The notes: a model not told the origin generated them from the sequence alone. A stretch of 64,000 nucleotides of DNA from Cytophagales bacterium WSM2-2 (GCA_015472025.1 BNHL01000001.1:248001-312000); one strand, 5' to 3'. Numbered from the stretch's first letter, positions 35,398 through 45,031 are shown. Numbers and translations: made by a program.

Positions 35398-36843
35398 ATG
35401 AAGAGTTACCGTGAATTGATTGAGCAGACGTTTGAATTTCCTCAGCGTGAATTTAAGGTGCGCGATCACGAACTGTTGTTCAATGACGTGCCGTTGATGG
35501 ATATCATCAAGCAATACGGAACTCCGTTGCGAATCACTTACCTTCCCCGGATCAGCGAAAACATTCGCTTTGCCCAGGCCGCATTCAATAACGCCATAGA
35601 ACGATTTAAATACCAGGGCTCTTACACTTATTGTTATTGTACAAAATCATCTCACTACGATTTTGTGCTGGAAGAAGCGTTGAAAAACGATATTCATATC
35701 GAAACCTCATCGGCTTTTGATATTCCAATTGTCAGAACGCTTTACGAGCGCGGCAAAATCTCCAAAAACACGTACATACTCTGCAATGGTTTTAAAATGC
35801 CACAGTACAAGGAGTATATTACAGGTCTGCTCAATGAAGGTTTTAATTGTGTTCCTATCCTTGACAATCTTAACGAGATTGATCATTACGAGAATAATGT
35901 CACTAAACCATACCAAGTTGGTATTCGCGTAGCTGCTGACGAAGAACCCAAGTTTGAGTTCTATACTTCTCGCCTGGGGATTCGCTATGGTGACATCAAT
36001 ACATTGTATAAAGAAAAGATCCAGAACAGCAGCAAGGCATCCTTGAAGATGTTGCACTTTTTTATTAACACTGGGATCAAAGACACCGCTTATTACTGGA
36101 GTGAACTCAGCCGTTTCATCTTTAAGTACTGCGAGATGAAGAAAATCTGTGATACCCTTGATTCCATCGACATCGGTGGTGGTTTTCCGGTGAAGCAGTC
36201 TCTGACTTTTCATTATGACTACAAGTACATGATCGAGCAGATCGTGGAAAACATCAAATGGATTTGCGAGAAGAATAACGTACCCGTTCCAAATATCTTC
36301 ACCGAGTTCGGAAGTTTTACGGTAGCCGAAAGTGGCGCAATCCTGTACTCTATGGTCGATCAGAAGTTGCAAAATGATAAAGAGCTGTGGTACATGATTG
36401 ACGGTTCGTTCATTACTCACCTGCCCGATGTGTGGGGGCTCAACCAAAAGTACATTCTGCTTTCAGTGAATAAATGGGATGACCCTTATCATAAAGTGAA
36501 TATCGGGGGACTCACCTGCGATAGCCAGGATTATTATAACAGTGAAGCACATACAGGAGAGGTGTTCTTGCCGATGATCAATGATGAAGAAAAACTTTAT
36601 ATCGGATTTTTCCATACGGGTGCATACCAGGAATCACTGGGTGGCAATGGAGGAATTCAGCATTGCCTGATCCCAGCTCCAAAACACGTGCTCATCGATC
36701 GCAATGAAGATGGAGAAATCTCTACCGAACTGTTTGCCCCGGAACAAACCAGTGAGACTATGATGAAAATCCTGGGATACTCAGAAGAAGTGCAGGCTAA
36801 AAAACTGGCTAAGAAAACAAAAGCCCAGAAGCACACAGCATAA
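35398..36843 (+). CDS. Biosynthetic arginine decarboxylase, Bacteroidota type
   Basis: A 481-residue PLP enzyme of the alanine-racemase fold (fold III). The cofactor lysine is K83 in YCYCTKSSHYDFV. Glycine-rich IDIGGGFPVKQS (about residue 258) and the CDSQDYYNSEAHTGEVFLP block (about 375) complete the active site. It makes agmatine from arginine for polyamine synthesis. It is shorter than E. coli SpeA (658 residues), lacking the inserted domain, which is usual for this group. The leader may fold into three hairpins. Confidence 0.85.
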   Translation: MKSYRELIEQTFEFPQREFKVRDHELLFNDVPLMDIIKQYGTPLRITYLPRISENIRFAQAAFNNAIERFKYQGSYTYCYCTKSSHYDFVLEEALKNDIHIETSSAFDIPIVRTLYERGKISKNTYILCNGFKMPQYKEYITGLLNEGFNCVPILDNLNEIDHYENNVTKPYQVGIRVAADEEPKFEFYTSRLGIRYGDINTLYKEKIQNSSKASLKMLHFFINTGIKDTAYYWSELSRFIFKYCEMKKICDTLDSIDIGGGFPVKQSLTFHYDYKYMIEQIVENIKWICEKNNVPVPNIFTEFGSFTVAESGAILYSMVDQKLQNDKELWYMIDGSFITHLPDVWGLNQKYILLSVNKWDDPYHKVNIGGLTCDSQDYYNSEAHTGEVFLPMINDEEKLYIGFFHTGAYQESLGGNGGIQHCLIPAPKHVLIDRNEDGEISTELFAPEQTSETMMKILGYSEEVQAKKLAKKTKAQKHTA

Positions 36844-36845
36844 AA

Positions 36846-36870
36846 AAAGGTCAGCGCACTGCTGACCTTT
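36846..36870. terminator. Bidirectional terminator between arginine decarboxylase and the DUF4412 gene
   Basis: Perfect stem AAAGGTCAGC (36846-36855) with GCTGACCTTT (36861-36870), loop GCACT. The A-run at the left end gives a T-tail on the minus strand, so it ends the DUF4412 transcript well. The plus side has a shorter T-tail. Confidence 0.85.
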
Positions 36871-36890
36871 CACTTAATTCCTCAAAAAAA

Positions 36891-37712
36891 TCAGAACATC
36901 CCCTTCTTCTCTTTGTAATCGGAAGGAACAGTAAAGTCTGCAGCATTCTGACTTCCCCGTTTAATGTCAGTCACTTCCATAACCATATTCCCCTGCGGGG
37001 TAATTGATTCAATCTTCAATGGCACACCGTCAATGCCTTCATAAAACATCGATTGACCACGTCCCATCTTCTGACGTGAAAAAGCTTTAACATCAAAATC
37101 TTTGATGTCCGTTGTAGACCAAACATTGGTTGTCATGGTCTGACCACGGTCACTGATTGTCACAACATATTTGGTACAAGTGTATCCAAGGATTTTCATT
37201 GTTTCGCTGGTCTTGGCTACGGTGGGCTTGGCAAATTCCTGATCATTCCTCTTCTCATTACCTCCCCCACCCATCACAGTATAAGTCTTATTTTGCCGGT
37301 CGAGCCGGATACTCTCTGCCTTATCTTTTTGGTGAAGGTAATCTCCGGACATCATCCCCCCCTCCATCGTAACCAATGAGCTACCGTCTTTAACTCTGAC
37401 AACCATTCCCTTGGGTATCATGCTGTTCATCATATCACCACCGCCACCATTCATTTTTTCCATCATCGCTTTCATCTGGGGATTGTTCTCCATCATAGCC
37501 TTGAACTGAGGATCCTTCATCTTTTCCTGGAGTTCCTTCATTTTAGCCTGGGTGGCAGGATCGTTCATTTTCTGCTGTCCTTCTGCCATCTTCGCTTTCA
37601 ACTCCGGGTCAGTCACTTCCATTTTCATTGACCACGTCATTGAACCCTCAAAATTTTGTGCCCTCACCTGCGCTGTGGCAAGGACGAGCAATGCCATCAT
37701 TAATTTCTTCAT
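36891..37712 (-). CDS. DUF4412 secreted protein with methionine-rich repeats
   Basis: A 273-residue protein with a signal peptide (MKKLMMALLVLATAQVRAQ). Residues 35-95 contain repeats of the type KMxDPxxxAKM, rich in Met and Lys, ending in a Gly run (MNGGGGDMMNSM). The C-terminal half is a DUF4412 beta domain (ILGYTCTKYVVTISD and VWSTTDIKDFDVKAFSRQ). Function unknown. The Met-rich stretch might bind metal, which is only a guess. A sigma-54-like promoter lies upstream. Confidence 0.75.
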   Translation of the reverse strand: MKKLMMALLVLATAQVRAQNFEGSMTWSMKMEVTDPELKAKMAEGQQKMNDPATQAKMKELQEKMKDPQFKAMMENNPQMKAMMEKMNGGGGDMMNSMIPKGMVVRVKDGSSLVTMEGGMMSGDYLHQKDKAESIRLDRQNKTYTVMGGGGNEKRNDQEFAKPTVAKTSETMKILGYTCTKYVVTISDRGQTMTTNVWSTTDIKDFDVKAFSRQKMGRGQSMFYEGIDGVPLKIESITPQGNMVMEVTDIKRGSQNAADFTVPSDYKEKKGMF

Positions 37713-37759
37713 AAATAGGTTTTGTTTGATTGATAAAGTTAGAACAAAGAAATTCCTGT

Positions 37760-37775
37760 ATCAAGGATTGTGCCA
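37760..37775 (-). promoter_or_regulatory. Sigma-54-like -24/-12 element before the DUF4412 gene
   Basis: The minus strand reads TGGCACAATCCTTGAT: a perfect TGGCAC -24 box, 5 bases, then TTGA where consensus has TTGC. The predicted start point is about 36 bases before the ATG, close to the distance seen for the adaptor promoter at 53.2 kb. The missing C at -12 weakens the call. Confidence 0.4.
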
Positions 37776-37830
37776 TCAGTCAAACATCTGATTTTTATAA
37801 AACCAACGTGCCATCATCTGGCCCATTTTT

Positions 37831-37864
37831 CAACTTTTAACTCTTAACTTTCAACCTTTAACTT
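37831..37864. repeat. 7-bp tandem repeat before the rRNA methyltransferase gene
   Basis: Units CAACTTT, TAACTCT, TAACTTT, CAACCTT, TAACTT, consensus YAACYYT, ending 4 bases before the ATG. It would form most of the leader of the next gene. Confidence 0.65.
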
Positions 37865-37868
37865 CGTC

Positions 37869-38663
37869 ATGCATTTCAAGATCACCAGCACCCAGAATCC
37901 CAAAGTAAAAAGCCTGATGGCGTTGGAGAAACCCAGGGAGCGAAGGAAGCAACAACTATTTATTATTGAAGGAGAACGGGAAATACGGTTAGCCGCTGAA
38001 GCGGGATACAAAATCGGAAACATCTTTTTTTGCGATGAGATCATCGATGCTGATCAAATACCCAAGGTGCTGAAAGAGGACAAGTTAATCATCCCAGTCT
38101 CGAAAGATGTTTTTGAGAAAATTGCCGTTCGAGAAAATTCCGGAGGGATGATTGCTGTGGCGGAACAGAAGCCACACTTGCTTTCGGAGATCAAACTCAA
38201 AAAAAATCCGTTGGTGTTGATTTTAGAATCAGTGGAGAAACCGGGAAACCTTGGAGCTATCTTACGAACGGCTGATGCTGCAGGTGTTGATGCCGTAATT
38301 ATCTGCGATCCGCAAACTGATTTTTACAACCCAAACGTAATCCGCTCCAGTGTAGGATGTGTTTTCACGAATCAACTGGCGGCTGTGCCATCGGAAGAGG
38401 CGATTGAGTGGTTGAAAAAAAATCAGATCAGGATTTATTGCACATCCCTTCAAACCTCAAAGCCCTACCACCAAATTGATTATACTCAGGCTACAGCTAT
38501 TGTCATGGGGACAGAGGCTACAGGGCTATCTGACATCTGGACCAAAAATTCTGATGCCAATATTATTATTCCTATGCAGGGGAAAATCGATAGCATGAAT
38601 GTTTCAAATGCAACAGCTGTGGTTGTATTTGAAGTCTTACGGCAACGCGGATTTACGAAGTAG
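37869..38663 (+). CDS. SpoU/TrmH family RNA 2'-O-ribose methyltransferase
   Basis: A 264-residue SPOUT enzyme. The N-terminal substrate-binding domain (NPKVKSLMALEKPRERRKQQLFIIEGEREIRLA) is followed by the SPOUT knot: LILESVEKPGNLGAILRTADAAGVDAVIICDP, then AIVMGTEATGLSD and IIPMQGKIDSMNVSNATAVVVFEVLRQR. These are the three SpoU motifs. It probably methylates a 23S rRNA or tRNA ribose with SAM; the site is not known. The first N-terminal domain is typical of TsnR/RlmB-like members. Confidence 0.87.
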   Translation: MHFKITSTQNPKVKSLMALEKPRERRKQQLFIIEGEREIRLAAEAGYKIGNIFFCDEIIDADQIPKVLKEDKLIIPVSKDVFEKIAVRENSGGMIAVAEQKPHLLSEIKLKKNPLVLILESVEKPGNLGAILRTADAAGVDAVIICDPQTDFYNPNVIRSSVGCVFTNQLAAVPSEEAIEWLKKNQIRIYCTSLQTSKPYHQIDYTQATAIVMGTEATGLSDIWTKNSDANIIIPMQGKIDSMNVSNATAVVVFEVLRQRGFTK

Positions 38664-38668
38664 CCAAG

Positions 38669-39667
38669 CTATCTTTTAACGAGCTTCAGTTTTTCAACTG
38701 CAAATTTCTCAACGGCAACTTCAACTGCCGGCACATCTTTCGAAACGATACTGGAAGCGAGTACGTGATTGGCTGCATTCGGTATCGGCACCATTACTTT
38801 CATATCGTCCGGGGTTCCAAGCTCTTTATTCATATCAATCATGGCACTTACTTTTACCGTCTTATCCTGCTCCTGCTCATTCTTGTAATAATAAAGTGTG
38901 AGGCTGGGGCATTTCACTTTTTGAAAGGTGTCGGAATTCATTTTCGATTCCAGTAATTCTTGCAATTGTGATACCGATTCGAGCCGGTAGGAATCATTCC
39001 AGTATTTCTGCACTTCGGGATTCTTTGTAAAAACTCTCGACTTTCCTTTGAAGACCATTCTTGCAATTTGCAATCCCCATGGATTATTCGCTATCCAGGC
39101 TTTGGAGTCATTGATCCCTATATTGGGAGACATATTGATAATAGCAAAAACATCCTGAGGATATTCTGCAGCAAGCATCAATGCCATAGTCCCGCCGGTG
39201 GAAGTACTCATTACAATCACTTTTTCACCAATTGCTTTGCCTATCGCCAAGGCTTCTTTACTGCTTGCCCACCAACGGTCAGGTGTGAAGTAGAGAAGCT
39301 GATCCACGGTGTCAATGCCATGATCGGCCATACGCGCGAGGTAAAGATTACATCCGAATTTCTTTGCAAAATTCATGTGCACCGGATTTCCCTCTTGCGG
39401 ACTTGCTGAAAAACCATGAAGGTATACGACCGCATACTCCGTTTTCTTTTTTGAACTGTCTGCCCAGACAATCCGAGCCTCGTTGTCGGGTTTTAATTTG
39501 TGTTTGCTTTCCTGGTTGGAAACATATTTTTCCAATTCATCAGCAGCCTGCGGAACTTGCGGCATCGTTAGATCAAACTTTGGCTTTTCAGGCTCAGGCC
39601 CGAGGAAATAAATTCCGAACAGAAGTACTACCGGAAATGAAATGAGAATAATTTTTTTGCGCTTCAT
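38669..39667 (-). CDS. Membrane-anchored alpha/beta hydrolase
   Basis: A 332-residue protein with an N-terminal membrane anchor (IILISFPVVLLFGIYFLGP). The hydrolase fold spans about residues 75-330: VVYLHGFSASPQEGN (oxyanion loop), VMSTSTGGTMALMLA (nucleophile elbow), and a late histidine in NAANHVLASSIV. The elbow is STSTG rather than the usual GxSxG. It may be an esterase or carboxylesterase of the envelope; substrate unknown. Confidence 0.75.
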   Translation of the reverse strand: MKRKKIILISFPVVLLFGIYFLGPEPEKPKFDLTMPQVPQAADELEKYVSNQESKHKLKPDNEARIVWADSSKKKTEYAVVYLHGFSASPQEGNPVHMNFAKKFGCNLYLARMADHGIDTVDQLLYFTPDRWWASSKEALAIGKAIGEKVIVMSTSTGGTMALMLAAEYPQDVFAIINMSPNIGINDSKAWIANNPWGLQIARMVFKGKSRVFTKNPEVQKYWNDSYRLESVSQLQELLESKMNSDTFQKVKCPSLTLYYYKNEQEQDKTVKVSAMIDMNKELGTPDDMKVMVPIPNAANHVLASSIVSKDVPAVEVAVEKFAVEKLKLVKR

Positions 39668-39697
39668 TCCATAAAGTAACCGAAAAGAATCTGGTTA

Positions 39698-41047
39698 CTA
39701 AAACGCAGCCTGGTATTGAACTACAAACTCCCCCCACCTGGATTGTTCAATCAAATCACCTGCACCATTGGCTGAAAAGAAAGGTCTGTTTTGGTAATTA
39801 AAGGTAATTTTGGAGTTATTCCCAGCGATCAGCCAGTTTACCCCGATATCAAAAACACACATCGGTACTTTTAATCGGTCGTAGTTGGAGTATTGTAAAT
39901 CAAAAAAAGGCTGAAGCGTTCCCTGATCCCCAAATAATTTGTCTCTAAATTTATAAGCCGTTTGAATATATCCTATTTTACCTGTCCCCAAATAGGGAAA
40001 TGCATTTCCGTAATTAGCCTTGTCAAATGAAGTGGTCGTGTTCGCTGAACCGGTTGCAGGATTATTCGGGCCTGTAACCTTAATAAAGTTGGTTCCATAA
40101 TCATAGTTAGAGAAGCATGCATAAAATGAAAATGCTGTCCCTAATGTTTTGTTCAGAGGTGTATCGTAAAAAATATCAACCGCAAGCAATTTAATATCCT
40201 GGCTTACTGTGTCTTTGGTTACTGCGTCCGAATGTCTAAACATGGCATTCTTCTGGTAGTAAAAACCTCCTCCAATGTTGAATATCTTTTTCTTTCCAAT
40301 ATATGTTCCGGCAATACTTGGGGCAAAGTTGCTTTCCTGATCTAAAAATTGATACATGAAATAACCCTGATTTACAAAATGAGGAGGTAGCGTGGAGAAT
40401 GAAGTATTCGTACTTATAGGTTCAATTCCGGACCCGGAAGTTGTTTGAATCACAAATGGTTTACCAACAGAAACTCGATAGTCAAGCTTACCGATCTTTC
40501 CCTTTGCATAAACACCCAACCGCCTAACAAACTGATCGTAGGTATCGTTAGTGACTTCCTGGTATCCGGGAGGGTCAAGTACAAGTATATTCAATAGCTG
40601 ACTATTCGAGAATCTCGATGGTCCATTCCAACCATTTAAACCTGCACCAATCGAAAGATGTTTTTTTATGACTGCATAGTCTGCTGCTATGTCATGAAAA
40701 AAGCTTCCGCTCTTTCTTGCTGATAAGTAGTTAAGATTATTCTGTCCAAATTGAATAAAAAAATTAACCCGATCTGTCAGCACACCACTAAAGACCACTC
40801 TGAATCGCCTGATGCTCATATCAATGGTCTCCGACTGAGGAACATTCTCAATCGTTGTGCCAGGGTTGTTTTGGGTACTGCGAACCCAAAATTGTCCTAG
40901 CATACTTAGTTTGAGAAACTTTGAACTATCGGGAGATAGGTACATTTTATATCCATCCTTCAGCTTTTCCGGAAACTGAGCTTGTAAATGAATGCTCATG
41001 CATAAAATAATCAAAATCAATGCGTTAGATCTATTGACAGTGTTCAT
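39698..41047 (-). CDS. Outer-membrane porin-like protein
   Basis: A 449-residue protein with a signal peptide (NALILIILCMSIHLQAQ) and repeated amphipathic beta-strands with aromatic girdles, ending in a terminal strand WGEFVVQYQAAF with a C-terminal phenylalanine. Blocks such as SMLGQFWVRSTQNN and SIRRFRVVFSGVLTDRVNFFIQFGQNN resemble phosphate-selective porin O/P-like proteins of Bacteroidota. Start is ATG 41047; the longer frame would put 17 residues before the signal peptide. The solute is unknown. Confidence 0.7.
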   Translation of the reverse strand: MNTVNRSNALILIILCMSIHLQAQFPEKLKDGYKMYLSPDSSKFLKLSMLGQFWVRSTQNNPGTTIENVPQSETIDMSIRRFRVVFSGVLTDRVNFFIQFGQNNLNYLSARKSGSFFHDIAADYAVIKKHLSIGAGLNGWNGPSRFSNSQLLNILVLDPPGYQEVTNDTYDQFVRRLGVYAKGKIGKLDYRVSVGKPFVIQTTSGSGIEPISTNTSFSTLPPHFVNQGYFMYQFLDQESNFAPSIAGTYIGKKKIFNIGGGFYYQKNAMFRHSDAVTKDTVSQDIKLLAVDIFYDTPLNKTLGTAFSFYACFSNYDYGTNFIKVTGPNNPATGSANTTTSFDKANYGNAFPYLGTGKIGYIQTAYKFRDKLFGDQGTLQPFFDLQYSNYDRLKVPMCVFDIGVNWLIAGNNSKITFNYQNRPFFSANGAGDLIEQSRWGEFVVQYQAAF

Positions 41048-41146
41048 TATATTAATTAAAAGTGAAGAAATCATTATCTTATTTTTAATTTTACACAAAG
41101 TAAAGATTCGAATGTTACTATAATGTTAAGTGTTGTTTACTGAATA

Positions 41147-41968
41147 ATGAATTCACCTATTCCATGCCCAGTGAGGCAAAATTCCACGGTCATTTTTTGT
41201 TTGAGTCTTCTCGCCTGTTTTTTTGAACTACAGACGAATGCACAGATATCTCCACCTGGCCTGGATGGCGCCAAAGGTGTTGGATGGGTAGCACTAGGTT
41301 TTTCTCAAAAAATCAGTAATAAAGTTTCGACCACGATATATGCAGGTGGTTCATTGCAAAGCGACCCGAATAGTTTACAGTTTTTAAAGAAGCCAGCCAT
41401 TTTTGTTCTAAACCAGGAAACCTACTATCAGTTTAACAATCGATGGCAGCTAGCTTGGTGCACAAGCCTTCGCAAACAGGAGTTTTACAGTGAAGATGAG
41501 CCCTATGAACCTCTTAATCCTCCATGGAAAATTGAAGTGCGCCATTACCTTCGACTATTTTACAGATACCAAGTTGGTCGTTGGTCCTTCGCTCATTCAT
41601 TTCGTCCGGAATTAAGAACATTCTATACGACATCATGGTCTTCATGGGCTCACACACCAACACAAGTGCGATTCAGGCTCAAGGGCCAATGCAATTATAA
41701 ATTGACTGAAGCTAACTCCATTATCTTAGCTAATGAATTCCTGTTCGCTTCGAATCACGATACAGATAACCATCGGTGGACACAGATCGGCTTTACTGAA
41801 GATCGATTATCCACTTACTTCAGGCATAGCTTTAAAAAACCTTCGCTGATCATTGATGCCGGTTTTATGCATCAGTTCTGGCGCGAAAATGGCCTTCACT
41901 ATACAACCTACCTCGCATTCGATTTTATTTTCCAAAATCCCTTTGGACAAAAGAAGACTAAAGCATAA
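41147..41968 (+). CDS. DUF2490 family outer-membrane protein
   Basis: A 273-residue protein with a signal peptide (VIFCLSLLACFFELQTNAQ) and a beta-barrel-like body with the DUF2490 features: WQLAWCTSLRKQEF, WKIEVRHYLRLFYRYQVGRWSFAHSFRPELR, and VRFRLKGQCNYKL. It is divergent from the porin gene, with 99 bases between the starts, and precedes the ABC/photolyase operon by 46 bases. Function unknown. Confidence 0.65.
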   Translation: MNSPIPCPVRQNSTVIFCLSLLACFFELQTNAQISPPGLDGAKGVGWVALGFSQKISNKVSTTIYAGGSLQSDPNSLQFLKKPAIFVLNQETYYQFNNRWQLAWCTSLRKQEFYSEDEPYEPLNPPWKIEVRHYLRLFYRYQVGRWSFAHSFRPELRTFYTTSWSSWAHTPTQVRFRLKGQCNYKLTEANSIILANEFLFASNHDTDNHRWTQIGFTEDRLSTYFRHSFKKPSLIIDAGFMHQFWRENGLHYTTYLAFDFIFQNPFGQKKTKA

Positions 41969-42014
41969 AGTGAATGGGATGTAACTCTTGCATAAACTGC
42001 CCGTTAATTCGGCT

Positions 42015-42641
42015 ATGCTAAAATTCCTTAGTGTCAAGAAAAAATACGGAGGCCATACGGTTCTTGAAATTCCTGAACTTGAAATTGCCAATGGCTTGTA
42101 CTGGCTAAGGGGAGCAAACGGTTCGGGCAAGTCGACACTGTTAAAAATTGCCGGAGGTTTCCTGCCATTTGAAGGAGAAGTAGAAATTGACGGGATCAAT
42201 CTCAAGAAGCAACCTGTTGACTACCGGAAGATGGTAAGTTATGCCGAGGCTGAGCCGCTTTATCCATCTTTCATTTCGGGATTTGACCTGGTGAATTTTT
42301 ATCTCAAAGCGAGAAAAGCCGGGAAGGAGCAAGCTGATCAGCTTATCGAAACTTTGGGCGTCGGGAGTTATTACAAAAACGATGTAGGCACCTACTCCAG
42401 CGGCATGCTTAAAAAGTTGTCTCTTGTGCTGGCCTTCATTGGAAATACAAAATATATTTTCCTGGATGAACCGTTGGTGACCATCGATCAGACGTCATTG
42501 GGTATTCTCAACAATCTTATAGCCGATCGACTGGCAAGCGGCACAAATTTCATTTTCACTTCGCACCAGTCAATGGAGCAATCTCATCTCCCTGCAGCAA
42601 AAGAAATATTGGTAGAAAACGGGACCGTTCGTTTTTTATGA
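42015..42641 (+). CDS. ABC transporter ATP-binding protein
   Basis: A 208-residue ABC ATPase. Walker A is GANGSGKST, the signature is YSSGMLKKLSLVLAF, and Walker B is YIFLDEP. The group resembles the short ATPases of ABC-2-type exporters (CcmA/GldA-like). Start is ATG 42015; a TTG nine codons upstream is possible. It overlaps the next gene by 4 bases (ATGA), which encodes its likely membrane partner. Confidence 0.82.
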   Translation: MLKFLSVKKKYGGHTVLEIPELEIANGLYWLRGANGSGKSTLLKIAGGFLPFEGEVEIDGINLKKQPVDYRKMVSYAEAEPLYPSFISGFDLVNFYLKARKAGKEQADQLIETLGVGSYYKNDVGTYSSGMLKKLSLVLAFIGNTKYIFLDEPLVTIDQTSLGILNNLIADRLASGTNFIFTSHQSMEQSHLPAAKEILVENGTVRFL

Positions 42642-43723
42642 ATCGTATCCTACTCTTAGTGATCATCAAAAAATTCTACGAGAGGAATACAGGCTTTTTC
42701 TTTTTTATCTTCTTCCTGATGTTCGGCATTGTAGAGTCAACACAAATTGTCAATTACCATTTGTCCTTGATCTATGGAATGATCAGTGCTCCGGTATTTT
42801 TAGCTCTGGTCTGTTTTCTCTGGGCGTTATACATGACTAAATGCATTGCCTTCTTTCAACAAGCTCTCGCGTTGCCAGAAAATTCTTTTCTTCGCCAGAT
42901 CAGTCTTTCAAATCCAGGCAGGCAAATGCGATTGATTGCCTACTCGGTGATATTCATGTATGTGCCAGTGCTTTTGTATTCAATCCTAATCGTTTCCATT
43001 GCTTTACAGACACATCATTTTCTTGTGGCCGTTATCATTATCGGATTTCACGCGTCACTGATTGTTGCAGGCACTGCCTACATTTTTTTTCATCTCAATT
43101 CCGTAAGGCCACCATTAATTACTTTTCCTTCATTCCATTGGTCCTGGGCTAAGCCATTTCCGTTTTTCTATTTGAGTCTGCTAACCTCCAGGCTCAAAAT
43201 AATTTTGTTTGTGACAAAAATCTTTTCGGTGTTGTCTATTTTACTGTTCCTACAAATTTCGCTTGATCACTACGAATACCGAACAGCTTTGCTTGGATTA
43301 TTGTTTGGACTTGCTGCACACACGGTAATCACCTTCGAATTCAGGAAACTGGAAGATCAGAATCTTTTTTTCATCCGGGGACTACCATTTTCTATCGGCC
43401 AGCGATTTTTACATCTGGCTTTAACCTACGCCCTGCTGCTCTTGCCGGAAATAGTGACAATAGTCGTCAACCAAATTCGAATAATAGATGCGCTCTCTAT
43501 TTTTATTGCCGGGTTGAGTTTTCTTCTTTTCACTCATTGTTCGCTCTATAGCAGAAGACCAAACATGGACGAACACATGCAAACTATTTTATGGGTGTTT
43601 CTTCTCGGCTTTGGTCTCACTCTTTTTAAACTCTCCCTTCCAGCCTCAGTTTTCTTACTGGTGCTTTCATTAGTGCGGTACCGGAAAAATTACTATTTAT
43701 ACGAGGCTTCCGCTGAAGAATAA
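42638..43723 (+). CDS. ABC-2-like membrane protein
   Basis: A 361-residue protein with about ten hydrophobic helices and no soluble domain. I do not recognise the family. Its 4-base overlap with the ATPase gene and the topology argue for the permease of that transporter. The stop codon is directly followed by the ATG of the photolyase gene. Substrate unknown. Confidence 0.6.
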   Translation: MNRILLLVIIKKFYERNTGFFFFIFFLMFGIVESTQIVNYHLSLIYGMISAPVFLALVCFLWALYMTKCIAFFQQALALPENSFLRQISLSNPGRQMRLIAYSVIFMYVPVLLYSILIVSIALQTHHFLVAVIIIGFHASLIVAGTAYIFFHLNSVRPPLITFPSFHWSWAKPFPFFYLSLLTSRLKIILFVTKIFSVLSILLFLQISLDHYEYRTALLGLLFGLAAHTVITFEFRKLEDQNLFFIRGLPFSIGQRFLHLALTYALLLLPEIVTIVVNQIRIIDALSIFIAGLSFLLFTHCSLYSRRPNMDEHMQTILWVFLLGFGLTLFKLSLPASVFLLVLSLVRYRKNYYLYEASAEE

Positions 43724-45031
43724 ATGTACCCTGGGTTAATCGATCAAAATACAACACTGTTCTGGTTCAGGAGAGACCTGCGGTTGTCTGACAACGCGGG
43801 GCTCTATCATGCACTGAAGGAAAACAAAAACATTCTTTCTGTTTTCATTTTTGACACGAAGATTCTTGATAACCTGCCTGATAAAAAAGACAGGAGGGTG
43901 GAATTCATTCATCAATCACTGGCGTTGTTAAAATCGGAACTGGAAAATTTGGACTCCTCAATATTGGTTTGGTACGGAAATCCGTTGGAATTTTTCCGGC
44001 AGGTCAACCCAAAAAACATCTATACTAACCACGATTATGAGCCTTACGCAGTTCATCGTGATGAAACTGTAATGAAAATTGTGAATGAAAAAAGAATTGA
44101 ATTTAAAAGTTTCAAAGACCAGGTCATTTTTGAGAAAAATGAAATCCTGAAAGACGATGGCAATCCTTACACGGTTTTTACACCCTATAGCCGCAAGTGG
44201 AAAAAAGCCGTGAACAAATTCTACATCAAGAGTTATCCTGTTGAAAAATACGTTCGAAACTTAAAAAAGACTTCTCCTCTACCTTTTGCCTCACTCCAGG
44301 AAACTGGCTTCGAAGCATCGGAAGAAAAATTTCCCGAGAGATCCATCAAGCAATCGATCATTGAAAAATATGACCAACAACGGAATTTTCCGTTCATTGA
44401 CGGGACAACGAAGTTGAGTATCCACCTTCGATTTGGGACAGTTAGTATTCGAAAACTGGTCCAGATAGCATTGAAGAAAAATGAGATTTGGTTAAATGAA
44501 TTGATTTGGCGCGATTTCTACCACATGATACTTTGGCATTTTCCGCAAGTGGAAACTAAAGCTTTTAAACCCGCCTATGATCGGATTGCCTGGCGAAACA
44601 ATGAGGAAGAGTTTCAAGCCTGGTGTGACGGCCGAACAGGTTATCCAATTGTCGATGCCGGAATGCGTGAGCTTAATACTACCGGCTTCATGCATAACCG
44701 GGTGCGTATGATCACAGCCAGTTTCTTAGTTAAGCACTTACTGATCGATTGGCGCTGGGGAGAATCTTATTTCGCTCAAAAGTTGTTGGACTTCGACCTC
44801 GCTGCGAATAACGGAGGTTGGCAATGGGCAGCAGGTTCTGGCTGCGATGCCGCTCCTTACTTTCGAGTATTCAGTCCGGAGCTACAAACGAAAAAATTTG
44901 ACCCCGGCTTTAAGTATATTCAAAAGTGGGTGCCCGAATTTGGTACTAGTAACTATGTCAAACCGATAGTCGAGCATCAATTTGCACGAGACCGTATCTT
45001 GAAAGTTTTTAAAAAAGCACTCAGCGAATGA
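43724..45031 (+). CDS. Deoxyribodipyrimidine photolyase (cryptochrome/photolyase family)
   Basis: A 435-residue class I photolyase. The N-terminal antenna domain opens TTLFWFRRDLRLSDNAGL. The FAD-binding C-terminal domain has ELIWRDFYHMILWHFP, TGYPIVDAGMRELNTTGFMHNRVRMITASFLVKHLLIDWRWGE and NNGGWQWAAGSGCDAAPYFRVFSP. Those residues match CPD photolyases, which use blue light to split cyclobutane pyrimidine dimers. A role as cryptochrome cannot be excluded. It overlaps the SRPBCC gene by 4 bases. Confidence 0.92.
   Translation: MYPGLIDQNTTLFWFRRDLRLSDNAGLYHALKENKNILSVFIFDTKILDNLPDKKDRRVEFIHQSLALLKSELENLDSSILVWYGNPLEFFRQVNPKNIYTNHDYEPYAVHRDETVMKIVNEKRIEFKSFKDQVIFEKNEILKDDGNPYTVFTPYSRKWKKAVNKFYIKSYPVEKYVRNLKKTSPLPFASLQETGFEASEEKFPERSIKQSIIEKYDQQRNFPFIDGTTKLSIHLRFGTVSIRKLVQIALKKNEIWLNELIWRDFYHMILWHFPQVETKAFKPAYDRIAWRNNEEEFQAWCDGRTGYPIVDAGMRELNTTGFMHNRVRMITASFLVKHLLIDWRWGESYFAQKLLDFDLAANNGGWQWAAGSGCDAAPYFRVFSPELQTKKFDPGFKYIQKWVPEFGTSNYVKPIVEHQFARDRILKVFKKALSE

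Noticed and set aside
35707..36447. 246-residue minus-strand open frame inside the arginine decarboxylase gene
   Set aside because: It lies wholly opposite a strong PLP enzyme frame and has no recognisable domain; it is a shadow frame.
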